DNA of 8,552 bases, taken from an uncultured Bacilli bacterium (GTDB taxonomy: Bacteria > Bacillota_I > Bacilli_A > RF39 > UBA660). Made by a program: the position numbers and the translations under genes. The notes beneath the pieces are model-generated. The model was not told the origin of the DNA. It saw nothing but the letters and a program-made list of their open reading frames with translations, and did no database searches. Location: positions 1 through 8,552 of the forward strand of contig CAKOYC010000041.1 in NCBI GenBank assembly GCA_934130265.1. Reading direction: 5' to 3'. Of the stretch, positions 1-6,546 are shown piece after piece; position 1 is the first letter of the stretch, and each line of letters starts with the position of its first letter.

Positions 1-2767
1 GAATAAGGGAAATAACACCTTTGTTACCATGACGACCAGACATCTTATCTCCAACTTGAATCTTTCTCTTTTGAATAATATATACTCTAATTACTTTAGA
101 AACACCAGCAGGTAATTCATCATTGTCTTTTCTTGAATAAATTTTGATATCGTGAACAATACCATCCCCACCATGTGGAACTCTTAATGAAGTATCACGA
201 ACTTCACGAGTCTTTTCACCAAAGATAGCATGTAATAATTTTTCTTCACTAGTTAATTCAGCCATTCCTTTTGGAGTAACTTTTCCAACAAGAATATCTC
301 CTTCTTTAACTTCAGTTCCGATAGTTACAATACCATTTTCATCAAGATTCTTTCTTGCTTCTTCACTAACATTTGGAATATCTCTTGTAATCTCTTCTGG
401 TCCAAGTTTAGTTTCTCTACATTGCATTTCATAGTCTTCCAAGTGAAGTGATGTATATTTATCATCTTTTACTAAGTTTTCATTTAATATTACTGCATCC
501 TCATAGTTATAACCATTAAATGTCATAAATGCTACTGTAACATTTTTACCAAGAGCAAGTTCACCCATATCAGTACTATTACCATCAGCAATAATTGTTT
601 TACCAGCTTCTACTTCTTCACCAACTTGAACAATTGGACGTTGATGATTACAAATTCCTGAGTTTGCTAGTTCGAAGTTAGCCAAATAATAAGTATCTTC
701 ACCATTCTTAGTTTTTACTTTAATCTTTTTAGCATCTACATAAGAAACAATACCATCTGCTTTAGCAACAATACAAACTCCTGAGTCTTTTGCTGCAATA
801 TGTTCAACACCAGTTCCAATATAAGGAGCTTCTGTTTTTAAAAGTGGCATAGCTTGACGTTGCATGTTAGCTCCCATTAAAGCTCTATGAGCATCATCAT
901 GTTCTAGGAATGGAATACAACTTGTTGTTACAGATACAACTTGTTGCGGTGATACGTCAATATAATCAACTTGCTCTGGTTTAGCAAGAATATTCTCATC
1001 ACGGAATCTTGCAGATACTTGTTTATCTATAATTACATTATCTTCATTTGTATTTACTGTAGATTGACTGATTATATAATCTTGTTCTTCATCAGCTGTT
1101 AAATAATCCACATGTTCTGTTATCTTACAATTTTCAACTTTACGATATGGAGTCATTATAAATCCATATTCATCAATCTTAGCATAACTAGCAAGTGAAG
1201 TAATAAGTCCGATATTTGGTCCTTCAGGTGACTCTATTGGACAAATTCTACCATAGTGAGAAGCATTAACGTCACGAACTTCAACACCTGCTCTATCACG
1301 AGAAAGTCCACCTGGTCCTAAAGCTGATAAACGTCTTTTATTAGTAAGTTCTGCAACTGGATTAGTCTGGTCCATGAATTGTGATAACTGACTGCTTCCA
1401 AAGAATTCTTTCATAGCAGCTGTTACTGGACGAATATTAATTAATGTCTTAGGAGTTACTTCTTCCATTTCTTGAGTAGTCATTCTCTCACGAATAACAC
1501 GTTCCATTCTTGATACACCAATACGGAATTGATTCTGTAAAAGTTCTCCTACTTGACGAATACGTCTATTTCCTAAATGATCTATTTCATCAAAGTTACC
1601 AACACCATGTAATAAATTTAAGTAGTAAGATACTGAAGCATATACATCAGAAATAGTTAATCTTTTAACTTCTAATGTTTGATCATTACCAATAACTGTT
1701 AAGTTTTTCTTCTTATCTGATGGATCAACTATCTTAATTTCTTGAATCTTATTATAAGTATCTAAGTCTTCATTAACTGTTACTTCTTTAACCCCATAAC
1801 CGTCAGCAAGAATATCTTTTAATTCTAAGAATACATCTTTATTAATCTTAGTTCCTTTACTAAATTTAACTTCACCATTAACTTTTACATCTTCAGCTAA
1901 TGTTTGATTTAACAAACGATCTATTATATTTAATTTTCTATTGAACTTATAACGTCCAACTTTAGCTAAATCATAACGAAATTCATCAAAGAATCTAGTA
2001 ATAATTTGGTTCTTAGAAGAGTCAAGAGTAGCCGGTTCACCTGGTCTTAATTTTTCATATATTTCAATTAAGGCTTCATCTGTATTCTTAGTTGAATCTT
2101 TTTGAATAGTATTTTTTAAGTAATCATCTTCTCCAAACATCTTTAAGATTTCTTCATCAGAAGAAAGTCCAAAAGCACGTAAAAGAGTAGTAAGTGTTAC
2201 CTTTCTTGTTCTATCAATTCTTACATATAAAACATCTCTAGCATCAGCTTCAAATTCTAACCAAGTACCACGTGTAGGAATGATTTGAGATGTAATTAGC
2301 TCACGACCATTTTTGTCTATCTCTCTATTATAATAAACACTTGGACTACGTACTAATTGTGATACAATAACACGTTCTGCACCATTAATTACAAAGGTAC
2401 CACTATCAGTCATAGTAGGCATATCACCCATAAAAATTTCTTGCTCTTTTACTTCACCAGTTTCTCTGTTAAATAAACGAACATCAACTTTCAAAGGAGA
2501 TGCAAAAGTTGTTTCCCTGTCTTTACTTTCTTTAATAGTATATCTTGGGCTATCAAAATGATAATCACCAAACTCTAAAGATAAAGTTCCAGAAAAGTTT
2601 TCCACAGGAAATAAATCATCAAATACCTCTTTGATTCCTGTAGTAATAAACCAATCATATGATTTCTTTTGAATTTCCAATAAATCCTTTAATTCATAAG
2701 TATTTCTTATTTTTGAATAATTTCTTCTTTCACGATGTTTTCCATATTTTACTATTTTATATGCCAC
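1..2767 (-). CDS. rpoB: RNA polymerase beta subunit RpoB, N-terminal 922 residues (3' end outside the window)
   Basis: This is the beta subunit of DNA-directed RNA polymerase, which forms much of the active-site cleft and the rifampicin pocket. The reading frame is open from a GTG at 2765-2767 to the window edge. The protein starts MAYKIVKYGKHRERRNYS, like Bacillus RpoB, and the start follows a GGGGTGA ribosome binding site at 2774-2780; the nearby ATG is out of frame and soon blocked. The rifampicin region lies at residues 455-481 (FFGSSQLSQFMDQTNP, then AELTNKRRLSALG). The window ends just after the conserved GDKMSGRHGNKG motif (906-917). About 270 or more C-terminal residues are missing. 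Position numbering runs about 6 residues behind B. subtilis, so no large insertion or deletion is suspected. Residue 476 is Asn where E. coli 526 and B. subtilis 482 have His, discussed as a finding. The gene follows the methyltransferase gene, as in Bacillus. Confidence 0.98.
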   Translation of the reverse strand, partial: MAYKIVKYGKHRERRNYSKIRNTYELKDLLEIQKKSYDWFITTGIKEVFDDLFPVENFSGTLSLEFGDYHFDSPRYTIKESKDRETTFASPLKVDVRLFNRETGEVKEQEIFMGDMPTMTDSGTFVINGAERVIVSQLVRSPSVYYNREIDKNGRELITSQIIPTRGTWLEFEADARDVLYVRIDRTRKVTLTTLLRAFGLSSDEEILKMFGEDDYLKNTIQKDSTKNTDEALIEIYEKLRPGEPATLDSSKNQIITRFFDEFRYDLAKVGRYKFNRKLNIIDRLLNQTLAEDVKVNGEVKFSKGTKINKDVFLELKDILADGYGVKEVTVNEDLDTYNKIQEIKIVDPSDKKKNLTVIGNDQTLEVKRLTISDVYASVSYYLNLLHGVGNFDEIDHLGNRRIRQVGELLQNQFRIGVSRMERVIRERMTTQEMEEVTPKTLINIRPVTAAMKEFFGSSQLSQFMDQTNPVAELTNKRRLSALGPGGLSRDRAGVEVRDVNASHYGRICPIESPEGPNIGLITSLASYAKIDEYGFIMTPYRKVENCKITEHVDYLTADEEQDYIISQSTVNTNEDNVIIDKQVSARFRDENILAKPEQVDYIDVSPQQVVSVTTSCIPFLEHDDAHRALMGANMQRQAMPLLKTEAPYIGTGVEHIAAKDSGVCIVAKADGIVSYVDAKKIKVKTKNGEDTYYLANFELANSGICNHQRPIVQVGEEVEAGKTIIADGNSTDMGELALGKNVTVAFMTFNGYNYEDAVILNENLVKDDKYTSLHLEDYEMQCRETKLGPEEITRDIPNVSEEARKNLDENGIVTIGTEVKEGDILVGKVTPKGMAELTSEEKLLHAIFGEKTREVRDTSLRVPHGGDGIVHDIKIYSRKDNDELPAGVSKVIRVYIIQKRKIQVGDKMSGRHGNKGVISLI

Positions 2768-2801
2768 TCATCTTCACCCCTATACACAATTTTTCGTACA
2801 A

Positions 2802-2830
2802 ATGTTACTCTAAAAATAACACGTTGCCAA
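2802..2830 (-). promoter_or_regulatory. Candidate sigma-A promoter for rpoB
   Basis: TTGGCA (2825-2830) is 17 bases upstream of TAACAT (2802-2807), five and four matches to the -35 and -10 consensus. Transcription would start near 2795, giving a leader of about 28 bases before the start codon. A second candidate further upstream is TTGACT (2860-2865, containing the TGA stop of the methyltransferase gene) with TAATAA at 2837-2842, 17-base spacing and a TG extension but a poor -10. Either would give rpoB a supply independent of the upstream promoter. This is inferred from sequence only. Confidence 0.42.
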
Positions 2831-2861
2831 TTTATATTATTAACACAATCTTAGCAACAAG

Positions 2862-3449
2862 TCAACTGTTTTCAGCTAAAATTATGAAAAAACCTTTATC
2901 TTTTTTTACTGCTTCAATTTTATAAATATCACTTAAATCTTTTACTACCGATTTGGCTCCCTGATCTTTATGAATTACAAAGTAAAGTTTACCATTATCA
3001 TTAAGATATTTCTTAGCATCTATTAATATCTCATAGACCTTCTTTTTACCAGCATGAATCGGTGGATTAGTAACTATCAAGTCATATTTCTTATCTATGT
3101 TTTGATAAGCATCACTTTCAAATACTTCTACATTATCACACTTATTTTCTATTATATTTTTTTTAGTTAAATGTAAAGCTCTTTTATTAACATCAACCAT
3201 AGTTGTATAACAATTATATTTTTTATTTAAAATTATCCCTAATGTTCCATAACCACATCCTACATCAAGAATACTACTATAGTTATCAGTTTTAATTGAT
3301 TCTAATAATAATTTACTTCCATAATCTACACCTTTCTTAGCAAAAACACCATTATCAGTATAGAAAGTAAATTCTCTATTAAAGATTGAACAATTAGTCT
3401 TTTTTAACTGACTTTTTAAATTTTGGTCATTTTCAAAATAGTGACTCAT
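2862..3449 (-). CDS. ybxB: RsmC/YbxB-like class I methyltransferase
   Basis: This is a 195-residue S-adenosylmethionine-dependent methyltransferase of the RsmC type, a family whose best known member makes m2G1207 in 16S rRNA. The SAM-binding motif I is DVGCGYGTLG (residues 62-71), followed by an acidic residue in VDVN (86-89). The catalytic NPPIH motif (128-132) is the NPPxH signature of guanine-N2 methyltransferases. The FVIHKDQGAKS stretch (157-167) is also typical. The length fits the single-domain Firmicutes protein (about 200 residues), not the two-domain E. coli RsmC. The ATG at 3447-3449 is chosen because GGAG (3457-3460) lies 7 bases upstream; a longer open frame to 3530 would run through the leader hairpin. 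Placement between rplL and rpoB matches ybxB of B. subtilis. The exact methylated base is an inference from the family. It ends with TGA. Confidence 0.92.
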   Translation of the reverse strand: MSHYFENDQNLKSQLKKTNCSIFNREFTFYTDNGVFAKKGVDYGSKLLLESIKTDNYSSILDVGCGYGTLGIILNKKYNCYTTMVDVNKRALHLTKKNIIENKCDNVEVFESDAYQNIDKKYDLIVTNPPIHAGKKKVYEILIDAKKYLNDNGKLYFVIHKDQGAKSVVKDLSDIYKIEAVKKDKGFFIILAENS

Positions 3450-3467
3450 TTTATCACTCCAAACAAG

Positions 3468-3507
3468 AAAAAGACAACCTTCCATCATTATAGATAAACA
3501 GTTGTCT
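3468..3507 (-). promoter_or_regulatory. Terminator-like leader hairpin before ybxB-rpoB (possible attenuator)
   Basis: In the minus-strand transcript, AGACAAC (3501-3507) can pair with GTTGTCT (3472-3478) across a 22-base loop, and the 3' arm runs straight into TTTTTCTTGTTT. The hairpin sits wholly inside the leader, between a strong promoter and the start of the methyltransferase gene. The 5' arm overlaps a good AAAGGAG ribosome binding site (3506-3512) that has no normal start codon after it. The geometry resembles a transcription attenuator in front of the ybxB-rpoB unit, but the large loop makes it weaker than a textbook terminator. No known ligand class was recognised. Confidence 0.45.
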
Positions 3508-3521
3508 CCTTTCGTATGGTT

Positions 3522-3550
3522 ATAATACAATACTTTTATTAAATCGTCAA
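3522..3550 (-). promoter_or_regulatory. Sigma-A promoter for ybxB (and possibly rpoB)
   Basis: TTGACG (3545-3550) and TATTAT (3522-3527) are separated by exactly 17 bases, five of six matches in each box. The predicted start is near 3515, leaving a leader of about 65 bases that contains the hairpin at 3468-3507. It lies about 46 bases past the stop of the 192-residue membrane protein gene. Confidence 0.8.
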
Positions 3551-3596
3551 CATTTTTTTAGCTTTTTTGCTACTAGTTAACAATATTTTACTAAAT

Positions 3597-4175
3597 CTAA
3601 CAATATAGTAATATCAAAGTCAATGATATTAAAAAGTAATTAATTGCATAATACATAAATATTGTTGGTATAAGCCAATAACTAGATATTTTCTTCATAA
3701 AGAAGGTAAAGAAAACTTTCATGAATAAATAATAAAGAAGAAGCAAATAAACAAAAGAATAAGTCCTACTAAACAATGTTAAGGCTGTTATAAAAAAATT
3801 AAAAGCTGATATAACTACACAAGTAACAAAGGAAGTAAGACAAGAAACTTTTCGGTGATAATAGAAAAATGTTCCAAATACTATGGCTACTAGTAACTGA
3901 ACATAAGGGTTAATTCCATATGATGCCATTAAAGTTAAATTTTTCCCTTTAAAAAATAACAAATTAGCTAAAAAGGTAATAAAGCCAATTACACAAGATA
4001 AGAAGATTATTAAAAGCTCTTTCTTAGAATCATCCTGATATGGTGGATGAAATACTTGATCTATAATATCTGTAATAGAAAAGGAAGAAACTTGTTTTTC
4101 ACTTTCTTTTCCTTCATAACCACATATATAGCAAGGGTAAGTATCAATCTTTTTCTTACATTTATCACAAACCAT
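3597..4175 (-). CDS. Zinc-ribbon membrane protein of unknown function (192 residues)
   Basis: I do not recognise this as a named family. The N terminus holds a small zinc-ribbon pattern, Cys3-x2-Cys6 and Cys15-x2-Cys18-Gly, which probably binds one zinc ion. A polar linker (about 20-53) follows, then about five hydrophobic segments: roughly 54-75, 89-107, 112-135, 139-158 and 166-191. This suggests a cytoplasmic zinc ribbon anchored by a five-helix membrane domain; Yip1-like zinc-ribbon proteins of Firmicutes have a similar plan, but that is only a resemblance in layout. The ATG has GGAGG (4185-4189) 9 bases upstream; part of it lies in a small inverted repeat (4187-4200). The gene begins just after the rplL terminator and no convincing promoter is visible, so expression may depend on read-through. 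It interrupts the usual rplL-ybxB neighbourhood. Confidence 0.8.
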   Translation of the reverse strand: MVCDKCKKKIDTYPCYICGYEGKESEKQVSSFSITDIIDQVFHPPYQDDSKKELLIIFLSCVIGFITFLANLLFFKGKNLTLMASYGINPYVQLLVAIVFGTFFYYHRKVSCLTSFVTCVVISAFNFFITALTLFSRTYSFVYLLLLYYLFMKVFFTFFMKKISSYWLIPTIFMYYAINYFLISLTLILLYC

Positions 4176-4204
4176 AGTTACAAGCCTCCTATTATTAGGA
4201 TAAC

Positions 4205-4231
4205 AAAAAAGATAGCATATTGCTACCTTTT
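4205..4231 (-). terminator. Intrinsic terminator after rplJ-rplL
   Basis: In the transcript, AAAGGTAGCA (4221-4230) pairs with TGCTATCTTT (4208-4217), ten base pairs including one G-U, with a three-base loop. The 3' arm merges into a run of six T (4205-4210). It lies about 40 bases past the rplL stop and ends the L10-L12 unit. The stem is AT-rich, so some read-through into the next gene is possible. Confidence 0.82.
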
Positions 4232-4271
4232 CTAAAATTAATTTATTATTTTTGTACCTGTTTTACATCAA

Positions 4272-4640
4272 TTACTTAACTTCAACAGTAGCTCCAGCTT
4301 CTTCAAGCTTAGCTTTAATTTCATTAGCTTCTTCCATAGAAATGTTTTCTTTGATTGGAGAACCAGCGTTATCAACTAAATCTTTAGATTCTTTTAATCC
4401 AAGACCAGTAATTTCACGAACTACTTTGATAACAGCTACTTTAGCAGCTCCAGCATCAGAAATAGATACTGTAACAGTAGCAGGTCCTTGATCTTCTTGA
4501 GCAGCTGGAGCAGCAGCAACAGCTACAGCAGATGGATCAACACCAAATTCCTCCTTCATTGCGTCTACTAATTCTTTAATTTCTAAAAGATTCATTTCTT
4601 TTAATGAGCTAATAAATTCATCTCTTGTTAATTTTGCCAT
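4272..4640 (-). CDS. rplL: Ribosomal protein bL12 (L7/L12)
   Basis: This is the 122-residue stalk protein that recruits and activates translation GTPases on the 50S subunit. The N-terminal dimerisation and L10-binding part is residues 1-32. A short Ala-rich hinge covers about 35-50 (AVAVAAAPAA). The C-terminal factor-binding domain covers about 56-122 and includes the conserved stretch KVAVIKVVREITGLGLKE. The length is normal for the family. The start codon has GGAGG (4648-4652) 7 bases upstream. This binding site follows directly on the TAA stop of rplJ, so the two genes are tightly linked and share the rplJ leader control. L12 is normally needed in several copies per L10, which fits the strong ribosome binding site. 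Confidence 0.98.
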   Translation of the reverse strand: MAKLTRDEFISSLKEMNLLEIKELVDAMKEEFGVDPSAVAVAAAPAAQEDQGPATVTVSISDAGAAKVAVIKVVREITGLGLKESKDLVDNAGSPIKENISMEEANEIKAKLEEAGATVEVK

Positions 4641-4652
4641 TTTATTTCCTCC

Positions 4653-5153
4653 TTATTTTTCACTTTCTTCTTTTTGTTCACCATATAAATTTAAGCAGAT
4701 TGATAGGTCGCGAACAAGTCCTATCATACCACCAGCAAGCATAGTAAGTAATCCATCTCTTGATGGGATAGTTGCGTATTCTTTTAACTTTTCAGTATCA
4801 GCTATTTCACCATCAACTACACCAACTTTTAATACTAAAGCTTCATGATCTTTTGCAAAATCAGATAATACTTTAATAGGTGCTACTTGATCCTTACTAT
4901 AAGCAAAAGCACTTGGTCCTTCTAAAGATGATGATAAATCAATGTTAAGATCATTGAAAGCTCTTGCCATTAATGTATTCTTATAAACTTTATAATTAGC
5001 ATCAGCATTTCTTAAAGCACATCTTAATTCTTTAATTTCAGCATCTGTTAAACCACGATAATCGAATAATACAAAACTAGAGCTATCATTAACTTTATCT
5101 TTGATTTCATCGATTACTGTTTGCTTTTTCTCTAAGATTTTCTTATTTGCCAT
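4653..5153 (-). CDS. rplJ: Ribosomal protein uL10
   Basis: This 166-residue protein is the base of the ribosomal stalk. Its N-terminal domain binds 23S rRNA with L11, and its C-terminal helix carries L12 dimers. Family features visible are the N-terminal KKQTVIDEIKDKVNDSSSFV region (residues 9-28), the DYRGLTDAEIKELR segment after it, and the YKVYKNTLMARAF segment near 54-66, all typical of bacterial L10. The length is normal. GGAGG (5159-5163) lies 5 bases before the ATG. The L10-L12 complex is known in Bacillus to repress its own operon by binding the leader; the leader here carries the matching structures. The gene is followed without a gap beyond the ribosome binding site by rplL. Confidence 0.97.
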   Translation of the reverse strand: MANKKILEKKQTVIDEIKDKVNDSSSFVLFDYRGLTDAEIKELRCALRNADANYKVYKNTLMARAFNDLNIDLSSSLEGPSAFAYSKDQVAPIKVLSDFAKDHEALVLKVGVVDGEIADTEKLKEYATIPSRDGLLTMLAGGMIGLVRDLSICLNLYGEQKEESEK

Positions 5154-5181
5154 AACATCCTCCTATCTAGTTTGAAGGTGC

Positions 5182-5212
5182 AAAAAAGTTCTCAAAAGAC
5201 TTCGAGAACTTT
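5182..5212 (-). terminator. Attenuator terminator in the rplJ leader
   Basis: AAAGTTCTC (5204-5212) pairs with GAGAACTTT (5185-5193), nine base pairs that can extend into the ten-base loop. The 3' arm enters a run of six T (5182-5187). The element is inside the leader, about 30 bases before the rplJ start, so it can stop transcription before the operon. Its 5' arm can pair alternatively with 5226-5231, forming an antiterminator. Confidence 0.85.
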
Positions 5213-5276
5213 CTAACGAAACGTTGTCCTCGGTAGGATTTATTTTTATACCTACTGTCTTTGGCACCAACAAATT
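5204..5276 (-). promoter_or_regulatory. L10-type leader: L10(L12) binding site and antiterminator
   Basis: From the predicted transcript start near 5276, the RNA contains GTTGGTGCC (5263-5271), a GTAGG...CCTAC hairpin (5233-5237 with 5251-5255), and CCGAGGACAAC (5223-5233). Pairing of GTTG with CAAC and CC with GG around a bulge gives a kinked stem like the known L10 leader, including the CCUACCGAGG-type core. The same GAGGAC (5226-5231) can instead pair with GTTCTC (5204-5209) around a small AACG-TTT-CGTT hairpin, which would block the terminator. L10 binding should therefore favour termination. The L10 leader and its attenuation are established for B. subtilis; the pairings here are read from this sequence. 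Confidence 0.82.
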
Positions 5277-5282
5277 AACACT

Positions 5283-5311
5283 ATTATATATTATTAATTA
5301 CTATTTGTCAA
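5283..5311 (-). promoter_or_regulatory. Consensus sigma-A promoter for rplJ-rplL
   Basis: TTGACA (5306-5311) and TATAAT (5283-5288) are perfect matches with exactly 17 bases between them. The -35 box lies inside the last three codons of rplA (Phe-Asp-Lys), so the promoter overlaps that gene's end. The predicted start near 5276 places the L10 leader immediately at the 5' end of the transcript. Confidence 0.93.
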
Positions 5312-5999
5312 AACTATTTGTATCAATTTTTATTCCAGGACCCATTGTTGATGAAATTGAAACATTCTTAATATATTCACCTTTTGCAGTTGCTGGTTTA
5401 ATCTTAATAATTTGTCCTACAAAAGCATTCATATTAGATAATAAATCTTCATCAGTAAATGAAGCCTTACCAATGATAGCATGAATATTTCCAAAACTAT
5501 CAGTACGGTATTCTACACGACCAGCTTTAGCATCAGATACAGCTTTAGCAACATCAGTGGTAACAGTACCAGTCTTAGGGTTAGGCATTAATCCTTTAGG
5601 TCCTAAAACACGTCCTAATCTACCAAGTAAAGGCATCATATCTGGAGTGGCAATCATAGTATCAAAATCGAACCAATTTTCTTTTTCGATTTTCTCTAAC
5701 ATATCAGTATCTCCAACATAATCAGCTCCTGCTTCTTGAGCAGCCTTAGCTTGATCTCCTTTAGCAATAACAAGAACTTTAGTAGTTTTTCCAGTTCCTT
5801 TTGGTAAAACTATTGCTCCTCTTAATTGTTGGTCTGCTTTTTTAGTATCAAGATTAAGTCTCATTGCAATCTCAATTGAAGCATCAAATGATGTAACACT
5901 TGTTTCTTTTACTAATTTAACAGCTTCTTCTTTAGTATAGAATTTACCTTTTTCTACTTTTTTAAGAGCTTCACAATATTTTTTGCTTCTCTTCTTCAT
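5301..5999 (-). CDS. rplA: Ribosomal protein uL1
   Basis: This 232-residue protein forms the mobile L1 stalk of the 50S subunit and acts at the tRNA exit site. In many bacteria it also represses its own mRNA. Family features include the N-terminal KRSKKYCEALKKVEKGKFY region, the RGAIVLPKGTGKTTKVLV segment (about 59-76), and the conserved GRVLGPKGLMPNPKTGTVT stretch (about 129-147) in domain II. The C-terminal TMGPGIKID ending is normal. Length fits the family. AAGGAGG (6007-6013) lies 7 bases before the ATG; the upstream end of this site pairs with an L1-binding hairpin. The gene is co-transcribed with rplK, 79 bases upstream. Its last codons contain the -35 box of the rplJ promoter. Confidence 0.98.
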   Translation of the reverse strand: MKKRSKKYCEALKKVEKGKFYTKEEAVKLVKETSVTSFDASIEIAMRLNLDTKKADQQLRGAIVLPKGTGKTTKVLVIAKGDQAKAAQEAGADYVGDTDMLEKIEKENWFDFDTMIATPDMMPLLGRLGRVLGPKGLMPNPKTGTVTTDVAKAVSDAKAGRVEYRTDSFGNIHAIIGKASFTDEDLLSNMNAFVGQIIKIKPATAKGEYIKNVSISSTMGPGIKIDTNSFDK

Positions 6000-6006
6000 T
6001 TTTATT

Positions 6007-6072
6007 CCTCCTTATGTGGTTTTTACGGGGTAAGCAAAGCTTAATTTCCTCCCACATAGGCTCTAAACCTAT
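6007..6072 (-). promoter_or_regulatory. L1-binding-site mimic overlapping the rplA ribosome binding site
   Basis: The rplK-rplA gap holds TATGTGG (6052-6058) pairing with CCACATA (6013-6019). Inside it are GA and GG facing CC-CC-GTAAAAA, with a small AAGC-TTT-GCTT hairpin on top. The arms GTGGGAGG and AAAAACCAC copy the L1 site of 23S rRNA, which in E. coli reads GGUGGGAGGC and GAAAUACCACC. The outer stem can extend to CCTATGTGG with CCACATAAGG (6010-6019), which covers the 5' end of the AAGGAGG site. A competing hairpin, ATAGG with CCTAT (6056-6072), uses part of the same arm. The L1 mimicry is known for other bacteria; the switch is an inference. Confidence 0.8.
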
Positions 6073-6078
6073 ATGTTA

Positions 6079-6513
6079 TTACTTATTTTCTTCTACAGCA
6101 ACGCCCATATTTTTAGCAGTTCCTGCAACTATTTTCTTAGCTTCTTCAACATCATAACAGTTTAAATCTGGTAATTTAATTTCTGCTATTTCTTTAAGTT
6201 GATCTTCAGTTAATGTAGCTACAATTTCATTTTTTCCTTTTACAGAACCTTTTTGAATTTTAGCATATTTCTTAATTAAGAAACTTGTAGGTGGAGTTTT
6301 AATTACAAAATCAAAACTACGATCATCATAAACTGAAATTTCAACAGGTACAACATCTCCCATTTTATCTCTTGTTGCATCATTATACTTAGTACAAAAT
6401 TCTTGTAAGTTAATTCCTAAAGGTCCAAGTACAGTACCAACTGGTGGAGCCGGGTTAGCCTTTCCTGCTTGAATTTGTAAACCTACTTTTTTTACAACTT
6501 CTTTCTTTGCCAC
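6079..6513 (-). CDS. rplK: Ribosomal protein uL11
   Basis: This 144-residue protein binds the GTPase-associated centre of 23S rRNA. Its N-terminal domain (about 1-70) contains the flexible KANPAPPVGTVLG loop (residues 18-30) that contacts thiostrepton and elongation factors. The C-terminal RNA-binding domain starts near the TPPTS motif (73-77). The loop reads GPLGINLQEFC where most bacteria have GQAGVNIMEFC, a modest local change. The GTG at 6511-6513 is preferred: it gives the normal MAKKEV start and has AAAGGAT (6523-6529) about 10 bases upstream. An alternative GTG three codons earlier is too close to that site. The gene has its own promoter and leader and is followed by rplA. Confidence 0.97.
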   Translation of the reverse strand: MAKKEVVKKVGLQIQAGKANPAPPVGTVLGPLGINLQEFCTKYNDATRDKMGDVVPVEISVYDDRSFDFVIKTPPTSFLIKKYAKIQKGSVKGKNEIVATLTEDQLKEIAEIKLPDLNCYDVEEAKKIVAGTAKNMGVAVEENK

Positions 6514-6546
6514 GAAAAACACATCCTTTCTTCCCTCGTTTTCGCG

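Noticed and set aside
2823..2858. Inverted repeat GTTGCTAA / TTGGCAAC after the methyltransferase gene
   Set aside because: The 20-base loop, a G-U pair and an interrupted T tract make it a poor terminator; part of it also serves as a candidate -35 box.
2659..2925. Plus-strand open frame of 88 codons
   Set aside because: It lies antisense to the rpoB start and the end of the methyltransferase gene, has no ribosome binding site, and the protein looks like random AT-rich sequence.
3450..3530. Longer methyltransferase start at 3530, adding 27 residues
   Set aside because: The added part covers the promoter end and leader hairpin; GGAG before the ATG at 3447-3449 and the normal family length support the shorter form.
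3559..3572. Small TAGC/GCTA hairpin after the zinc-ribbon gene
   Set aside because: Only four pairs, followed by A rather than T in the transcript, so it is not a terminator.
4047..4491. Two plus-strand open frames (4047-4235 and 4252-4491)
   Set aside because: They are antisense to the zinc-ribbon gene and to rplL; the second reads as the Ala/Ser-rich shadow of rplL.
5224..5484. Plus-strand open frame
   Set aside because: It is antisense to the rplJ leader and the end of rplA, both well supported.
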